Below are positions 24,811 to 37,067 of a DNA stretch of 64,000 nucleotides, in pieces. Source of the stretch: Mercurialis annua (taxonomy: Eukaryota; Streptophyta; Magnoliopsida; Malpighiales; Euphorbiaceae); NCBI RefSeq assembly GCF_937616625.2, contig NC_065574.1, positions 30,196,501 to 30,260,500 on the forward strand. Direction: 5' to 3'. Position 1 is the first letter of the stretch, and every line of letters starts with the position of its first letter. Position numbers and translations under genes: made by a program. The notes beneath the pieces were generated by a model. It was not told the origin of the DNA. It saw only the letters and a program-made list of their open reading frames with translations, and ran no database searches.

Positions 24811-27800
24811 AAAAAGTTGAAACGTTTGAAATTTCGTAACGTTTGTAAACATTTGGCTTAAATTACTAAAAAAGTGAAACGCTTTGATTTATTTCGTAAC
24901 GTTTATAAACGTTTGGATTAAATTGCTAAAAAGGGGAAACGTTTGGATTTATTTTGTAACGTTTAAAACATTTGGTTTTGTTTCGTAGCATTTGTAAATG
25001 TTCGGCTTAAATCGCTAAAAATGAGAAACGCTTGTATTTGTTTCGTAAAATTTTTAAACGTTTGGATTTAATCGCTAAAAAGGTGAAACGTTTGGATTTG
25101 TTTCGTAATGTTTGTAAACGTTTGGCTTAAATTGCTAAAAAGGTGACACGTTTGGATTTGTTTCGTAACGTTTGTAAATGTTTGTCTTAAATCGCTAAAA
25201 AGGTGAAACGTTTGCTTTTATTTCATAACATTTGTAAACGTTTGGCTTAAATCGCTCAAAAGGTCAAACGTTTGGATTTGTTTCGAACGTTTATAAACGT
25301 ATTGCTTAAATTCTAAAAAGGTGACACGTTTGGATTGTTTCGTAACCTTTGCTAACGTTTGGCTTAAATCGCTAAAAAAGTGAAACGTTTGATTTGTTTC
25401 GTAACGTTTGTTTACATTTGGCTTAAATCGCTAAAAAGGTGAATCATTTGGATTTGTTTCCTAACGTTTGTAAAAGTTAGGCTTATATCTCAAAAAAGGT
25501 GAAACATTTGGTTTTGTTGCGTAACGTTTTTAAACGTTCGGCTTAAATCGCTAAAAAGGTAAAACGTTTGGATTTGTTTCGTAACATTTGTAAACGTTCA
25601 GCTTAAATCGCTAAAAAAGTGAAACGTTTAGTTTTTTTGTAACGTTTGTAAACGATTGGATTAAATTGCTAAAAATATGAAACGTTTGGATTTATTTCGT
25701 AACATTTTAATAGTTTGGTTAAAATTGCAAAAAAGGTGAAACGCTTGGATTTGTTTCATAACGTTTGTAAACATTTGGCTTAAATTGCAAAAAAGTTGAA
25801 ATGCTTGGATTTGTTTTGTAATGTTTGTAAACGTTTGGCTTAAATCGCTGAAAAGGTGAAAAGGTTGAATTTATTTTGTAACGTTTGTAAAAGTTTGGCT
25901 TAAGTTACTAAAATGGTTAAATGGTGGGATTTGTTTCGTAACGTTTGTAAACGTTTGGCTTAAATTGCTAAAAAGGTGAAACGCTTGGATTTGTTTCGTA
26001 ACGTTTTTAAACGTTTGGCGTAAATTGCTAAAAAGGGGAAACGTTTGGTTTTGTTTCGTAACATTCGTAAACGTTTGGCTTAAATCGCTAAAAAGGTAAA
26101 ACGTTTGGATTTGTTTTGTAACATTTGTAAACGTTCAGCTTAAATCGCTAAATAATGAAACGTTTAGTTTTTTTTGTAACGTTTGTAAACGATTGGATTA
26201 AATTGCTAAAAATATGAAACGTTTGGATTTATTTCGTAACTAATAGTTTGGTTAAAATTGCAAAAAAGGTGAAACGGTTGGATTTGTTTCATAACGTTTG
26301 TAAACGTTTGGCTTAAATTGCAAAAAAGTTGAAATGCTTGGATTTGTTTTGTAATGTTTGTAAACGTTTGGCTTAAATCGCTGTAAAGGTGAAAAGGTTG
26401 AATTTGTTTTGTAACGTTTGTAAAAGTTTGGCTTAAGTTGCTAAAATGGTGAAATGGTGGGATTTGTTTCGTAACGTTTGTAAACGTTTGGCTTAAATTG
26501 CTAAAAAGGTGAAACGCTTGGATTTGTTTCGTAACGTTTTTAAACGTTCGGCGTAAATTGCTAAAAAGGGGAAACGTTTGGTTTTGTTTCGTTACGTTTG
26601 TAAACGTTCGGCTAAAATCGCTAAAACGGCGAAACGTTTTGATTTTTTTCGGAACGTTTGTAAATATTTGGCTTAAATTGCTAAAAAGGTGAAACGCTTG
26701 GATTTGTTTCGTAACGTTTGTAAACGTTTGGCTTAAATTGCTAAAAAGGGGAAATGCTTGGATTTGTATCGTAACGTTTCTAAACGTTCGGCTTACATTG
26801 CTAAAAAGGTGAAACATTTGAATTTGATTCGTAACCTTTGTAAACGTTTGGCATAAAATCGCTAAAAATGTGAAACGTTTGGATATGTTTCGTAACGTCT
26901 GTAAGGGTTTGGCTTAAAATCGCTAAACATGTGACACGTTTGGATTTGTTTCGTAACGTTTTAAACGTTTGGTTTTTTTTCGTAACGTTTGTAAACGTTT
27001 GGCTTAAATCGCTAAAAAGGTGAAACGTTTGGATTTGTTTCGTAACATTTGTAAACGTTTGGCTTAAATTGCTAAAAAGGCGAAACGTTTGGATTTGTTT
27101 CGAAACGTTTGTAATCGTTTGGCTTAAATCGCTATAAAGGTGAAACGTTTAGATTTGTTTCGTAACATTTGTAAATATTTGGCTTAAAATACTAATAAGG
27201 TGAAACACTTAAATTTGTTTTAGAACGTTTATAAACGTTCAGGTTTAATTGCTAAAAAGGTGAAACACTTGGATTTGTTTTCTGATGTTTGTAAATGTTT
27301 GGCTTAAATTCCTAAAAAGGTGAAACGCTTGGTTTTGTTTCGTAACGTTTGTAAGGGTTTGGCTTAAAATCGCAAAAAATGTGAAACGTTTGGATTTGTT
27401 TCGTAACGTTTGTAAGGGTTTGGCTTAAAATCGCTAAAAATGTGAAACGTTTGGATTTGTTTCGTAACGTTTTAAACGTTTGGTTTTGTTTCGTAACATT
27501 TGTAAACGTTTGGCTTAAATTGCTAAAAAGGCGAAACGTTTGGACTTGTTTCGAAACGTTTGTAATCGTTTTGCTTAAATCTCTAAAAAGGTGAAACATT
27601 TGGATTTGTTTTGTAACGTTTGTAAATGTCTAGCTTAAATCGCTAAAAAGGTAAAACGTTTGAAATTTCGTAACGTTTGTAAACGTTTGGCTTAAATTGC
27701 TAAAAAGGTGAAACGCTTTGATTTATTTCGTAACGTTTGTAAACGTTTGGATTAAATTGCTAAAAAGGGGAAACGTTTGGATTTATTTCGTAACGTTAAA

Positions 27801-27910
27801 AACAATTGGTTTTGTTTCGTAGCGTTTGTAAATGTTCGGCTTAAATCGCTAAAAATGTGAAACGTTTGTATTTGTTTCGTAAAAATTTTAAACGTTTGGA
27901 TTTAATCGCT
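24811..27910. repeat. 3.1-kb higher-order repeat, copy 1
   Basis: Begins at AAAAAGTTGAAACGTTTG followed by the characteristic deleted monomer GTTTGAAATTTCGTAACG. Copy 2 begins with the same words at 27,911 (3,100 bp downstream). It contains two internal passages of TTAATAGTTTGG-type monomers (about 25,710 and 26,245) and the GGCGAAACGTTTTGATTTTT monomer at about 26,628. The longest stop-free stretch of the window, 26,206-26,817 on the minus strand, lies here; it is repeat-derived. Confidence 0.9.
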
Positions 27911-30900
27911 AAAAAGTTGAAACGTTTGAAATTTCGTAACGTTTGTAAACATTTGGCTTAAATTACTAAAAAAGTGAAACGCTTTGATTTACTTCGTAAC
28001 GTTTATAAACGTTTGGATTAAATTGCGAAAAAGGGGAAACGTTTGGATTTATTTTGTAACGTTTAAAACATTTGGTTTTGTTTCGTAGCATTTGTAAATG
28101 TTCGGCTTAAATCGCTAAAAATGTGAAACATTTTTATTTGTTTCGTAAAATTTTTAAACGTTTGGATTTAATCGCTAAAAAGGTGAAACGTTTGGATTTG
28201 TTTCGTAATGTTTGTAAACGTTTGGCTTAAATTGCTAAAAAGGTGACACGTTTGGATTTGTTTCGTAACGTTTGTAAATGTTTGTCTTAAATCGCTAAAA
28301 AGGTGAAACGTTTGCTTTTGTTTCATAACATTTGTAAACGTTTGGCTTAAATCGCTCAAAAGGTCAAACGTTTGGATTTGTTTCGAACGTTTATAAACGT
28401 ATTGCTTAAATTCTAAAAAGGTGACACGTTTGGATTGTTTCGTAACCTTTGCTAACGTTTGGCTTAAATCGCTAAAAAAGTGAAACGTTTGATTTGTTTC
28501 GTAACGTTTGTTTACATTTGGCTTAAATCGCTAAAAAGGTGAATCATTTGGATTTGTTTCCTAACGTTTGTAAAAGTTAGGCTTATATCTCAAAAAAGGT
28601 GAAACATTTGGTTTTGTTGCGTAACGTTTGTAAACGTTCGGCTTAAATCGCTAAAAAGGTAAAACGTTTGGATTTGTTTCGTAACATTTGTAAACGTTCA
28701 GCTTAAATCGCTAAAAAAGTGAAACGTTTAGTTTTTTTGTAACGTTTGTAAACGATTGGATTAAATTGCTAAAAATATGAAACGTTTGGATTTATTTCGT
28801 AACATTTTAATAGTTTGGTTAAAATTGCAAAAAAGGTGAAACACTTGGATTTGTTTCATAACGTTTGTAAACGTTTGGCTTAAATTGCAAAAAAGTTGAA
28901 ATGCTTGGATTTGTTTTGTAATGTTTGTAAACGTTTGGCTTAAATCGCTGAAAAGGTGAAAAGGTTGAATTTGTTTTGTAACGTTTGTAAAAGTTTGGCT
29001 TAAGTTGCTAAAATGGTTAAATGGTGGGATTTGTTTCGTAACGTTTGTAAACGTTTGGCTTAAATTGCTAAAAAGGTGAAACGCTTGGATTTGTTTCGTA
29101 ACGTTTTTAAACGTTTGGCGTAAATTGCTAAAAAGGGGAATCGTTTGGTTTTGTTTCGTAACATTCGTAAACGTTCGGCTTAAATCGCTAAAAAGGTAAA
29201 ACGTTTGGATTTGTTTCGTAACATTTGTAAACGTTCAGCTTAAATCGCTAAAAAATGAAACGTTTAGTTTTTTTTGTAACGTTTGTAAACGATTGGATTA
29301 AATTGCTAAAAATATGAAACGTTTGGATTTATTTCGTAACGTTTTAATAGTTTGGTTAAAATTGCAAAAAAGGTGAAACGCTTGGATTTGTTTCATAACT
29401 TTTGTAAATGTTTGGCTTAAATTGCAAAAAAGTTGAAATGCTTGGATTTGTTTTGTAATGTTTGTAAACGTTTGGCTTAAATCGCTGAAAAGGTGAAAGG
29501 ATTGAATTTGTTTTGTAACGTTTGTAAAAGTTTGGCTTAAGTTGCTAAAATGGTGAAATGGTGGGATTTGTTTCGTAACGTTTGTAAACGTTTGGCTTAA
29601 ATTGCTAAAAAGGTGAAACGCTTGGATTTGTTTCGTAACGTTTTCAAACGTTCGGCGTAAATTGCTAAAAAGGGGAAACGTTTGGTTTTGTTTCGTTACG
29701 TTTGTAAACGTTCAGCTAAAATCGCTAAAACGGCGAAACGTTTTGATTTTTTTCGGAACGTTTGTAAATATTTGGCTTAAATTGCTAAAAAGGTGAAACG
29801 CTTGGATTTGTTTCGTAACGTTTGTAAACGTTTGGCTTAAATTGCTAAAAAGGGGAAACGCTTGGATTTGTATCATAACGTTTGTAAACATTCGGCTTAC
29901 ATTGCTAAAAAGGTGAAACATTTGAATTTGATTCGTAACCTTTGTAAACGTTTGGCATAAAATCGCTAAAAATGTGAAACGTTTGGATATGTTTCGTAAC
30001 GTTTGTAAGGGTTTGGCTTAAAATCGCTAAAAATGTGACACGTTTGGATTTGTTTCGTAACGTTTTAAAAGTTTGGTTTTTTTTCGTAACGTTTGTAAAC
30101 ATTTGGCTTAAATCGCTAAAAAGGTGAACCGTTTGGATTTGTTTCGTAACATTTGTAAACGTTTGGCTTAAATTGCTAAAAAGGCGAAACGTTTGGATTT
30201 GTTTCGAAACGTTTGTAATCGTTTGGCTTAAATCGCTATAAAGGTGAAACGTTTAGATTTGTTTCGTAACATTTGTAAATGTTTGGCTTGAAATACTAAT
30301 AAGGTGAAACACTTAAATTTGTTTTAGAACGTTTATAAACGTTCAGGTTTAATTGCTAAAAAGGTGAAACACTTGGAATTATTTTCTGATGTTTGTAAAT
30401 GTTTGGCTTAAATTCCTAAAAAGGTGAAACGCTTGGTTTTGTTTCGTAACGTTTGTAAGGGTTTGGCTTAAAATCGCTAAAAATGTGAAACGTTTGGATT
30501 TGTTTCGTAACGTTTGTAAGGGTTTGGCTTAAAATCGCTAAAAATGGGAAACGTTTGGATTTGTTTCGTAACGTTTTAAACGTTTGGTTTTGTTTCGTAA
30601 CATTTGTAAACGTTTGGCTTAAATTGCTAAAAAGGCGAAACGTTTGGACTTGTTTCGAAACGTTTGTAATCGTTTTGCTTAAATCTCTAAAAAGGTGAAA
30701 CATTTGGATTTGTTTTGTAACGTTTGTAAATGTCTAGCTTAAATCGCTAAAAAGGTAAAACGTTTGAAATTTCGTAACGTTTGTAAACGTTTGGCTTAAA
30801 TTGCTAAAAAGGTGAAACGCTTTGATTTATTTCTTAACGTTTGTAAACGTTTGGATTAAATTGCTAAAAAGGGGAAACGTTTGGATTTATTTCGTAACGT

Positions 30901-31010
30901 TAAAAACAATTGGTTTTGTTTCGTAGCGTTTGTAAATGTTCGGCTTAAATCGCTAAAAATGTGAAACATTTGTATTTGTTTCGTAACGTTTTTAAACGTT
31001 TGGATTTAAT
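27911..31010. repeat. 3.1-kb higher-order repeat, copy 2
   Basis: Collinear with 24,811-27,910 at offsets of 3,100-3,104. The few-base drift comes from small indels. Visible differences are mostly single bases. After about 31,010 the series continues as a more diverged third passage (31,020-31,340) that lacks at least one monomer present at 28,200-28,260. Confidence 0.9.
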
Positions 31011-33479
31011 CGCTAAAAAGGTGAAACGTTTGGATTTGTTTCGTAAAGTTTGTAAATGTTTGGCTTAAATCGCTAAAAAAGTGAAGCGTTTGCTTTTGTT
31101 TCATAACATTTGTAAACGTTTAGCTTAAATCGCTAAAAAGGTCAAAAGTTTGGATTTATTTCGAACGTTTATAAACGTGTTGCTGAAATTCTAAAAAGGT
31201 GACACGTTTAGATTTGTTTCGTAACCTTTGCTAACGTTTGGCTTAAATCGCTAAAAAAGAGAAACGTTTGTTTTGTTTCGTAACGTTTGTTTACATTTGG
31301 CTTAAATCGCTATACAGGTGAGTCATTTGGATTTGTTTCCTAACGTTTGTAAACGTTAGCCTTAAATCTTAAAAAAGGTGAAACATTTGGTTTTGTTGCG
31401 TAACGTTTGTAAACGTTCGGCTTAAATCGCTAAAAAGGTAAAACGTTTGGATTTGTTTTGTAACATTTGTAAACGTTCAGCTTAAATCGCTAAATAGGTG
31501 AAACGTTTCGTTTTGTTTTGTAACGTTTGTCAACCATTGGATTAAATTGCTAAAAATTTGAAATGTTTGGATTTATTTCGTAACGTTTTAATAGTTTGGT
31601 TTAAATTCCAAAAAAGGTCGTTTGGCTTAAATTGCAAAAAAGTAGAAATGCTTGGATTTGTTTTGTAATGTTTGTAAACGTTTGGCTTAATCACTGAAAT
31701 GGTGAAAAGGTTGAATTTGTTTCGTAACGTTTGTAAAAGTTTGGCTTAAGTTGCTAAAATGGTGAAATGGTGGGATTTGTTTCGTAACGGTTGTAAACGT
31801 TTGGCTTAAATTGCTAAAACGGTGAAACGCTTGGATTTGTTTCGTAACGTTTTTAAACGTTTGGCTTAAATTGCTAAAAAGAAGAAACGTTTAGTTTTGT
31901 TTCGTAACGTTTGTAAACGTTCGGCAAAAATTGCTAAAAAGGTGAAACGTTTGGATTTTTTTGTAACGTTTGTAAACGTTTTGCTTAAATTGCTAAAAAG
32001 GTGAAACGCTTGGATCTGTTTCGAACCGTTTGTAAACATTTGGCTTAAATTGCAAAAAAGGTGAAACGCTTGGATTTGTTTCGGAACGTTTGTAAACGTT
32101 TGGCTTAAATCGCTAAAAATGTGAAACGTCTGGATTTGTTTCGTAATGTTTTAAAGTTTTGGTATTTTTTTCATAACGTTTGTAAACATTTGGCTTAAAT
32201 TGCAAAAAAAGGTAAACCATTTAGATTTATTTCGTAACGTTTGTAAACGTTTGGCTTAAATTGCTAAAAATATGAAACGTTTGGATTTGTTTCATAATAT
32301 TTTGTAAATGTTTGGCTTAAATTGCTAAAATGGTGAAATTGGATTTGTTTCGTAACATTTGTAAATGTTTGGCTTAAATCACTAAAACGGTGAAAAGTTT
32401 GGATTTGTTTCGAAACGTTTGTAATCGTTTGGCTTAAATCGCTAAATAGGTGAAATGTTTAGATTTGTTTCGTAACATTTGTAAATGTTTGGCTTAAAAT
32501 ACTAATAATGTGAAACACTTAAATTTGTTTTAGAACGTTTATAAACGTTCAGGTTTAATTGCTAAAAAGGTGAAACACTTGGATTTATTTTGTGACGTTT
32601 GTAAATGTTTGGCTTAAATTGCTAAAAAGGTGAAACGCTTGGTTTAATTTCGTAACATTTGTAAGGGTTTGGCTTAAAATCGCTAAAAATGTGAAACGTT
32701 TGGATTTGTTTCATAACGTTTGTAAGGGATTGGCTTAAAATCGCTAAAAATGTGAAATATTTGGATTTTTTTCGTAACGTTTTAAACGTTTGGTTTTGTT
32801 TCGTAACGTTTGTAAATGTTTGGATTAAATCGCTAAAAAGGGGAAACGTTTGGATTTGTTTCGTAATATTTGTAAACGTTTGGCTTAAATTGCTAAATAG
32901 GCGAAACGTTAGGACTTGTTTCGAAACGTTTGTAATCGTTTGGCTTAAATCGCTAAAAAGGGGAAACGTTTGGATTTGTTTTCTAACGTTTGTAAATATT
33001 TGGCTTAAATCGCTAAAAAGGGAAACGTTTGAAATTTCATAACGTTTGTAAAAGTTTGGCTTAAATTGCTAAAAAGGTGAAACGCTATGATTTATTTCGT
33101 AACGTTTGTAAACGTTTGGATTAAATTGCTAAAAAGGGAAACGTTTGGATTTATTTCGCAACGTTAAAAACATTTGGTTTTGTTTCGTAGCGTTTGTAAA
33201 TGTTCGGCTTAAATCGCTAAAAATGTGAAACGTTTGTATTTGTTTCGTAACGTTTTTAAACGTTTTGATTTAATCGCTAAAAAGGTGAAACGTTTGGATT
33301 TGTTTCATAATGTTTGTAAACGTTTGGCTTAAATTGCTAAAAAGGTGACACGTTTGGATTTGTTTCGTAACGTTTGTAAACGTTTGCCTTAAATCGCTAA
33401 AAAGTTGAAACGTTTGCTTTTGTTTCATAACATTTGTAAACTTTTGGCTTAAATCGCTAAAAAGGTCAAACGTTTGGAT

Positions 33480-34950
33480 TTGTTTCGAACGTTTATATGC
33501 GTTTTGCTTAAATTCTAAAAAGGTAACACGTTTGGATTGTTTCGTAACCTTTGCTAACGTTTGGCTTAAATCGCTAAAAAAGTGAAACGTTTGATTTGTT
33601 TCGTAACGTTTGTTTACATTTGGCTTAAATCGCTAAAAAGGTGAATCATTTGGATTTATTTCCTAACGTTTGTAATCGTTAGGCTTAAATCTCAAAAAAG
33701 GTGAAACATTTGGTTTTGTTGCGTAACGTTTGTAAACGTTCGGCTTAAATCGCTAAAAAGGTAAAACGTTTGGATTTGTTTTGTAACATTTGTAAATGTT
33801 AGCTTAAATCGCTAAAAAGGTGAAACGTTTAGTTTTGTTTTGTAACGTTTATAAACGATTGGATTAAATTGCTAAAAATATGAAACGTTTGGATTTATTT
33901 CGTAACGTTTTAATAGTTTGGGTTAAATTGCAAAAAAGGTGAAACGTTTAGATTTGTTTCGAACGTTTATAAACGTTTTGCTTAAATTCTAAAAAGGTGA
34001 CACGTTTGGATTGTTTCGTAACCTTTGCTAACGTTTTGCTTAAATCACTAAAAAAGTTGAACGTTTGATTTGTTTCGTAACGTTTGTTTATATTTGGCTT
34101 ATATCGCTAAAAAGGTGAATCATTTGGATTTGTTTCCTAACGTTTGTAAACGTTAGGATTAAATCTCAAAAAAGGTGAAACATTTGGTTTTGTTGCGTAA
34201 CGTTTGTAAACGTTCGGCTTAAATCGCTAAAAAGGTAAAACGTTTTGATTTGTTTTGTAACATTTGTAAACGTTCTGCTTAAATCGCTAAAAAGGTAAAA
34301 CGTTTGGATTTGTTTTGAAACATTTGTAAACGTTCAACTTAAATCGCTAAAAAGGTGAAACGTCTAGTTTTGTTTTGTAACGTTTGTAAACGATTGGATT
34401 AAATTGCTAAAAATATGAAATGTTTGGATTTATTTCGTAACGTTTTAATAGTTTGGTTTAAATTGCAAAAAAGGTGAAACATTTGGATTTGTTTCGAACG
34501 TTTATAAACGTTTTGCTTAAATTCTAAAAAGGTGACACGTTTGGATTGTTTCGTAATCTTTGCTAACGTTTGGCTTAAATCGCTAAAAAAGTGAAACGTT
34601 TGATTTGTTTCATAACATTTGTTTATATTTGGCTTAAATCGCTAAAAAGGTGAGTCATTTGGATTTGTTTCCTAACGTTTGTAAACGTTAGGCTTAAATC
34701 TCAAAAAAGGTGAAACATTTGGTTTTGTTGCGTAACGTTTGTAAACGTTCGGCTTAAATCGCTAAAAAGGTAAAACGTTTGGATTTGTTTTGTAACATTT
34801 GTAAACGTTCAACTTAAATCGCTAAAGAGGTGAAACGTTTAGTTTTGTTTTGTAACGTTTGTAAACGATTGGATTAAATTGCTAAAAATATGAAACGTTT
34901 GGATTTATTTCGTAACGTTTTAATAGTTTGGTTTCATTTGCAAAAAAGGT
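33480..34950. repeat. Short higher-order repeat of about 8-9 monomers, three passages
   Basis: The marker TTTCGAACGTTTATA followed by a shortened TTAAATTCTAAAAAGGTGAC monomer occurs at about 33,483, 33,957 and 34,493, with the following monomers in the same order each time. The spacings are about 474 and 536 bp; the second is longer by one monomer (about 34,290-34,350, with GTTCTGCTTAAATCGC and TTTTGAAACATTTG). The same block recurs in the other large copies near 40.7, 45.3, 49.2 and 56.4 kb; near 40.7 and 56.4 kb the extra monomer is absent. Confidence 0.85.
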
Positions 34951-35689
34951 GAAACGCTTGGATTTGTTTCATAACGTTTGTAAATGTTTGGCTAATATTG
35001 CAAAATGGTGAAATTGTGGGATTTGTTTCGTAACATTTGTAAACGTTTGGCTTAAATTGCTAAAAAGGTGAAACGCTTGGATTTGTTTCATAACGTTTTT
35101 AATTGTTTGGCTTAAACTGCTAAAAAGGGGAAACGTTTAGTTTTGTTTCGTAACGTTTGTAAACATTCGGCTAAAATCGCTAAAACGGCGAAGCGTTTGG
35201 ATTTTTTCCGGAACGGTTGTAAATGTTTGGCTTATATTGCTAAAAAGGTGAAACGCTTGAATTTGTTTCGTAACGTTTGTAAACGTTTGGCTTAAATTGC
35301 TAAAAAGGTGAAACGCTTGGATTTGTATCGTAACGTTTGTAAACGTTCGGCTTACATTGCTAAAAAGGTGAAACGTTTGAATTTGTTTCGTAACCTTTGT
35401 AAACGTTTGGCTTAAAATCGCTAAAAATATGAAACGTTTGGATTTGTTTTGTAACGTTTGTAAGGGTTTGGCTTAAAATCGCTGAAAATGTGAAACGTTT
35501 GGATTTGTTTCGTAACGTTTTAAACGTTTGATTTTGTTTCGTAATGTTTGTAAACGTTTGGCTTAAATCGCTAAAAAGGCGAAACGTTTTGGATTTGTTT
35601 CGTAACATTTGTAAACGTTTGGCTTAAATTGCTAAAAAGGCGAATTATTTGGATTTGTTTCGAAACGTTTATAATCGTTTGGCTTACAT

Positions 35690-37067
35690 CGCTAAAAAGG
35701 TGAAACGTTTAGATTTATTTCGTAACATTTGTAAATGTTTGGCTTAAAATATTAATAAGGTGAAACACTTAAATTTGTTTTTGAACGTTTATAAACTTTC
35801 AGGTTTAATTGCTAAAAAGGTGAAACACTTGGATTTATTTTGTGACGTTTGTAAATGTTTGGCTTAAATTGCTAAAAAGGTGAAACGCTTGGTTTAGTTT
35901 CGTAACGTTTGTAAGGGTTTGGCTTAAAATCGCTAAAAATGTGAAACGTTTGGATTTGTTTCGTAACGTTTCTAAGGTTTTGGCTTAAAATCGCTAAAAA
36001 TGTGAAACGTTTGGATTTGCTTCGTAACGTTTTAAACGTTTGGTTTTGTTTCGTAACGTTTGTAAACGTTTGGCTTAAATCGCTAAAAAGGGGAAACGTT
36101 TGGATTTTTTTCGTAACATTTGTAAACGTTTGGCTTAAATTGCTAAAAAGGCGAAACATTTGGACTTGTTTCGTAACGTTTGTAAACGTTTGGCTTAAAT
36201 TGCTAAAAATATGAAATGTTTGGATTTGTTTCATAACATTTTGTAAATTTTTGGCTTAAATTGCTAAAATGGTGAAATTGGATTTGTTTCGTAACATTTG
36301 TAAATGTTTGGCTTAAATCACTAAAACGGTGAAAAGTTTGGATTTGTTTCAAAACATTTGTAATCGTTTGGCTTAAATCGCTAAATAGGTGAAACGTTTA
36401 GATTTGTGTCGCAACATTTGTAAATGTTTGGCTTAAAATACTAATAAGGAGAAACACTTAAATTTGTTTTTGAACATTTATAAACGTTCAGGTTTAATTG
36501 CTAAAAAGGTGAAACACTTGGATTTATTTTGTGACGTTTGTAAATGTTTGGCTTAAATTTCTAAAAAGATGAAACGCTTGGCTTAGTTTCATAACGTTTC
36601 TAAGGGTTTGGATTAAAATCGCTAAAAATATGAAACGTTTGGATTTGTTTGGTAACGTTTGTAAGGGTTTGGCTTAAAATCGCTAAAAATGTGAAAGGTT
36701 TGGATTTGTTTCGTAACGTTTTAAACGTTTCGTTTTGTTTCGTAAAGTTTGTAAACGTTTGGCTTAAATCGCTAAATAGAGGAAACGTTTGGATTTGTTT
36801 CGTAACATTTGTAAACGTTTGGCTTAATTTGCTAAAAAGGCGAAACGTTTGGACTTGTTTCGAATCGTTTGGCTTAAATCGCTAAAAAGGCGAAACGTTT
36901 GGATTTGTTTTGTAACGTTTGTAAATGTTTGGCTTAAATCGCTAAAAAGGTAAACGTTTGGCTTAAATTGCTAAAAAGGTGAAACGCTTTGATTTATTTC
37001 GTAAAGTTTGTAAACGTTTGGATTAAATTGCTAAAAAGGGGAAACGTTTGGATTAATTTAGTAACGT
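35690..37067. repeat. 689-bp tandem pair
   Basis: Monomers from about 35,690 repeat from about 36,379: GGTGAAACACTTAA or GGAGAAACACTTAA (35,761 and 36,450), then TTTCAGGTTTAATTGC or GTTCAGGTTTAATTGC, then TTATTTTGTGACG, then a GGTTTAGTTTCG or GGCTTAGTTTCA monomer, then 61-bp monomers. The offset is 689. The pair is retained at 47.5-48.9, 51.4-52.8 and 58.6-60.0 kb, so it predates the large duplications. Confidence 0.8.

Noticed and set aside
26206..26817. A long minus-strand open frame of a 20-residue repeat, and similar ones at 15,089-15,508, 37,863-38,402, 53,571-54,110 and 60,837-61,376, as genes for a repeat protein
   Set aside because: They exist because the 60-bp unit is a multiple of three with one stop-free frame. 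They begin and end wherever chance substitutions or indels fall, have no flanking unique sequence or regulatory signals, and neighbouring repeats carry frameshifts. Near-identical frames at different places follow the segmental duplications.
32752..33042. Plus-strand open frames rich in W, C, F, V and K (also at 36,002, 44,546 and 58,821) as small membrane proteins
   Set aside because: They arise where GGTGA has mutated to GGGGA or GGCGA, which removes the regular TGA stop of that frame. They are the same satellite read in another frame.
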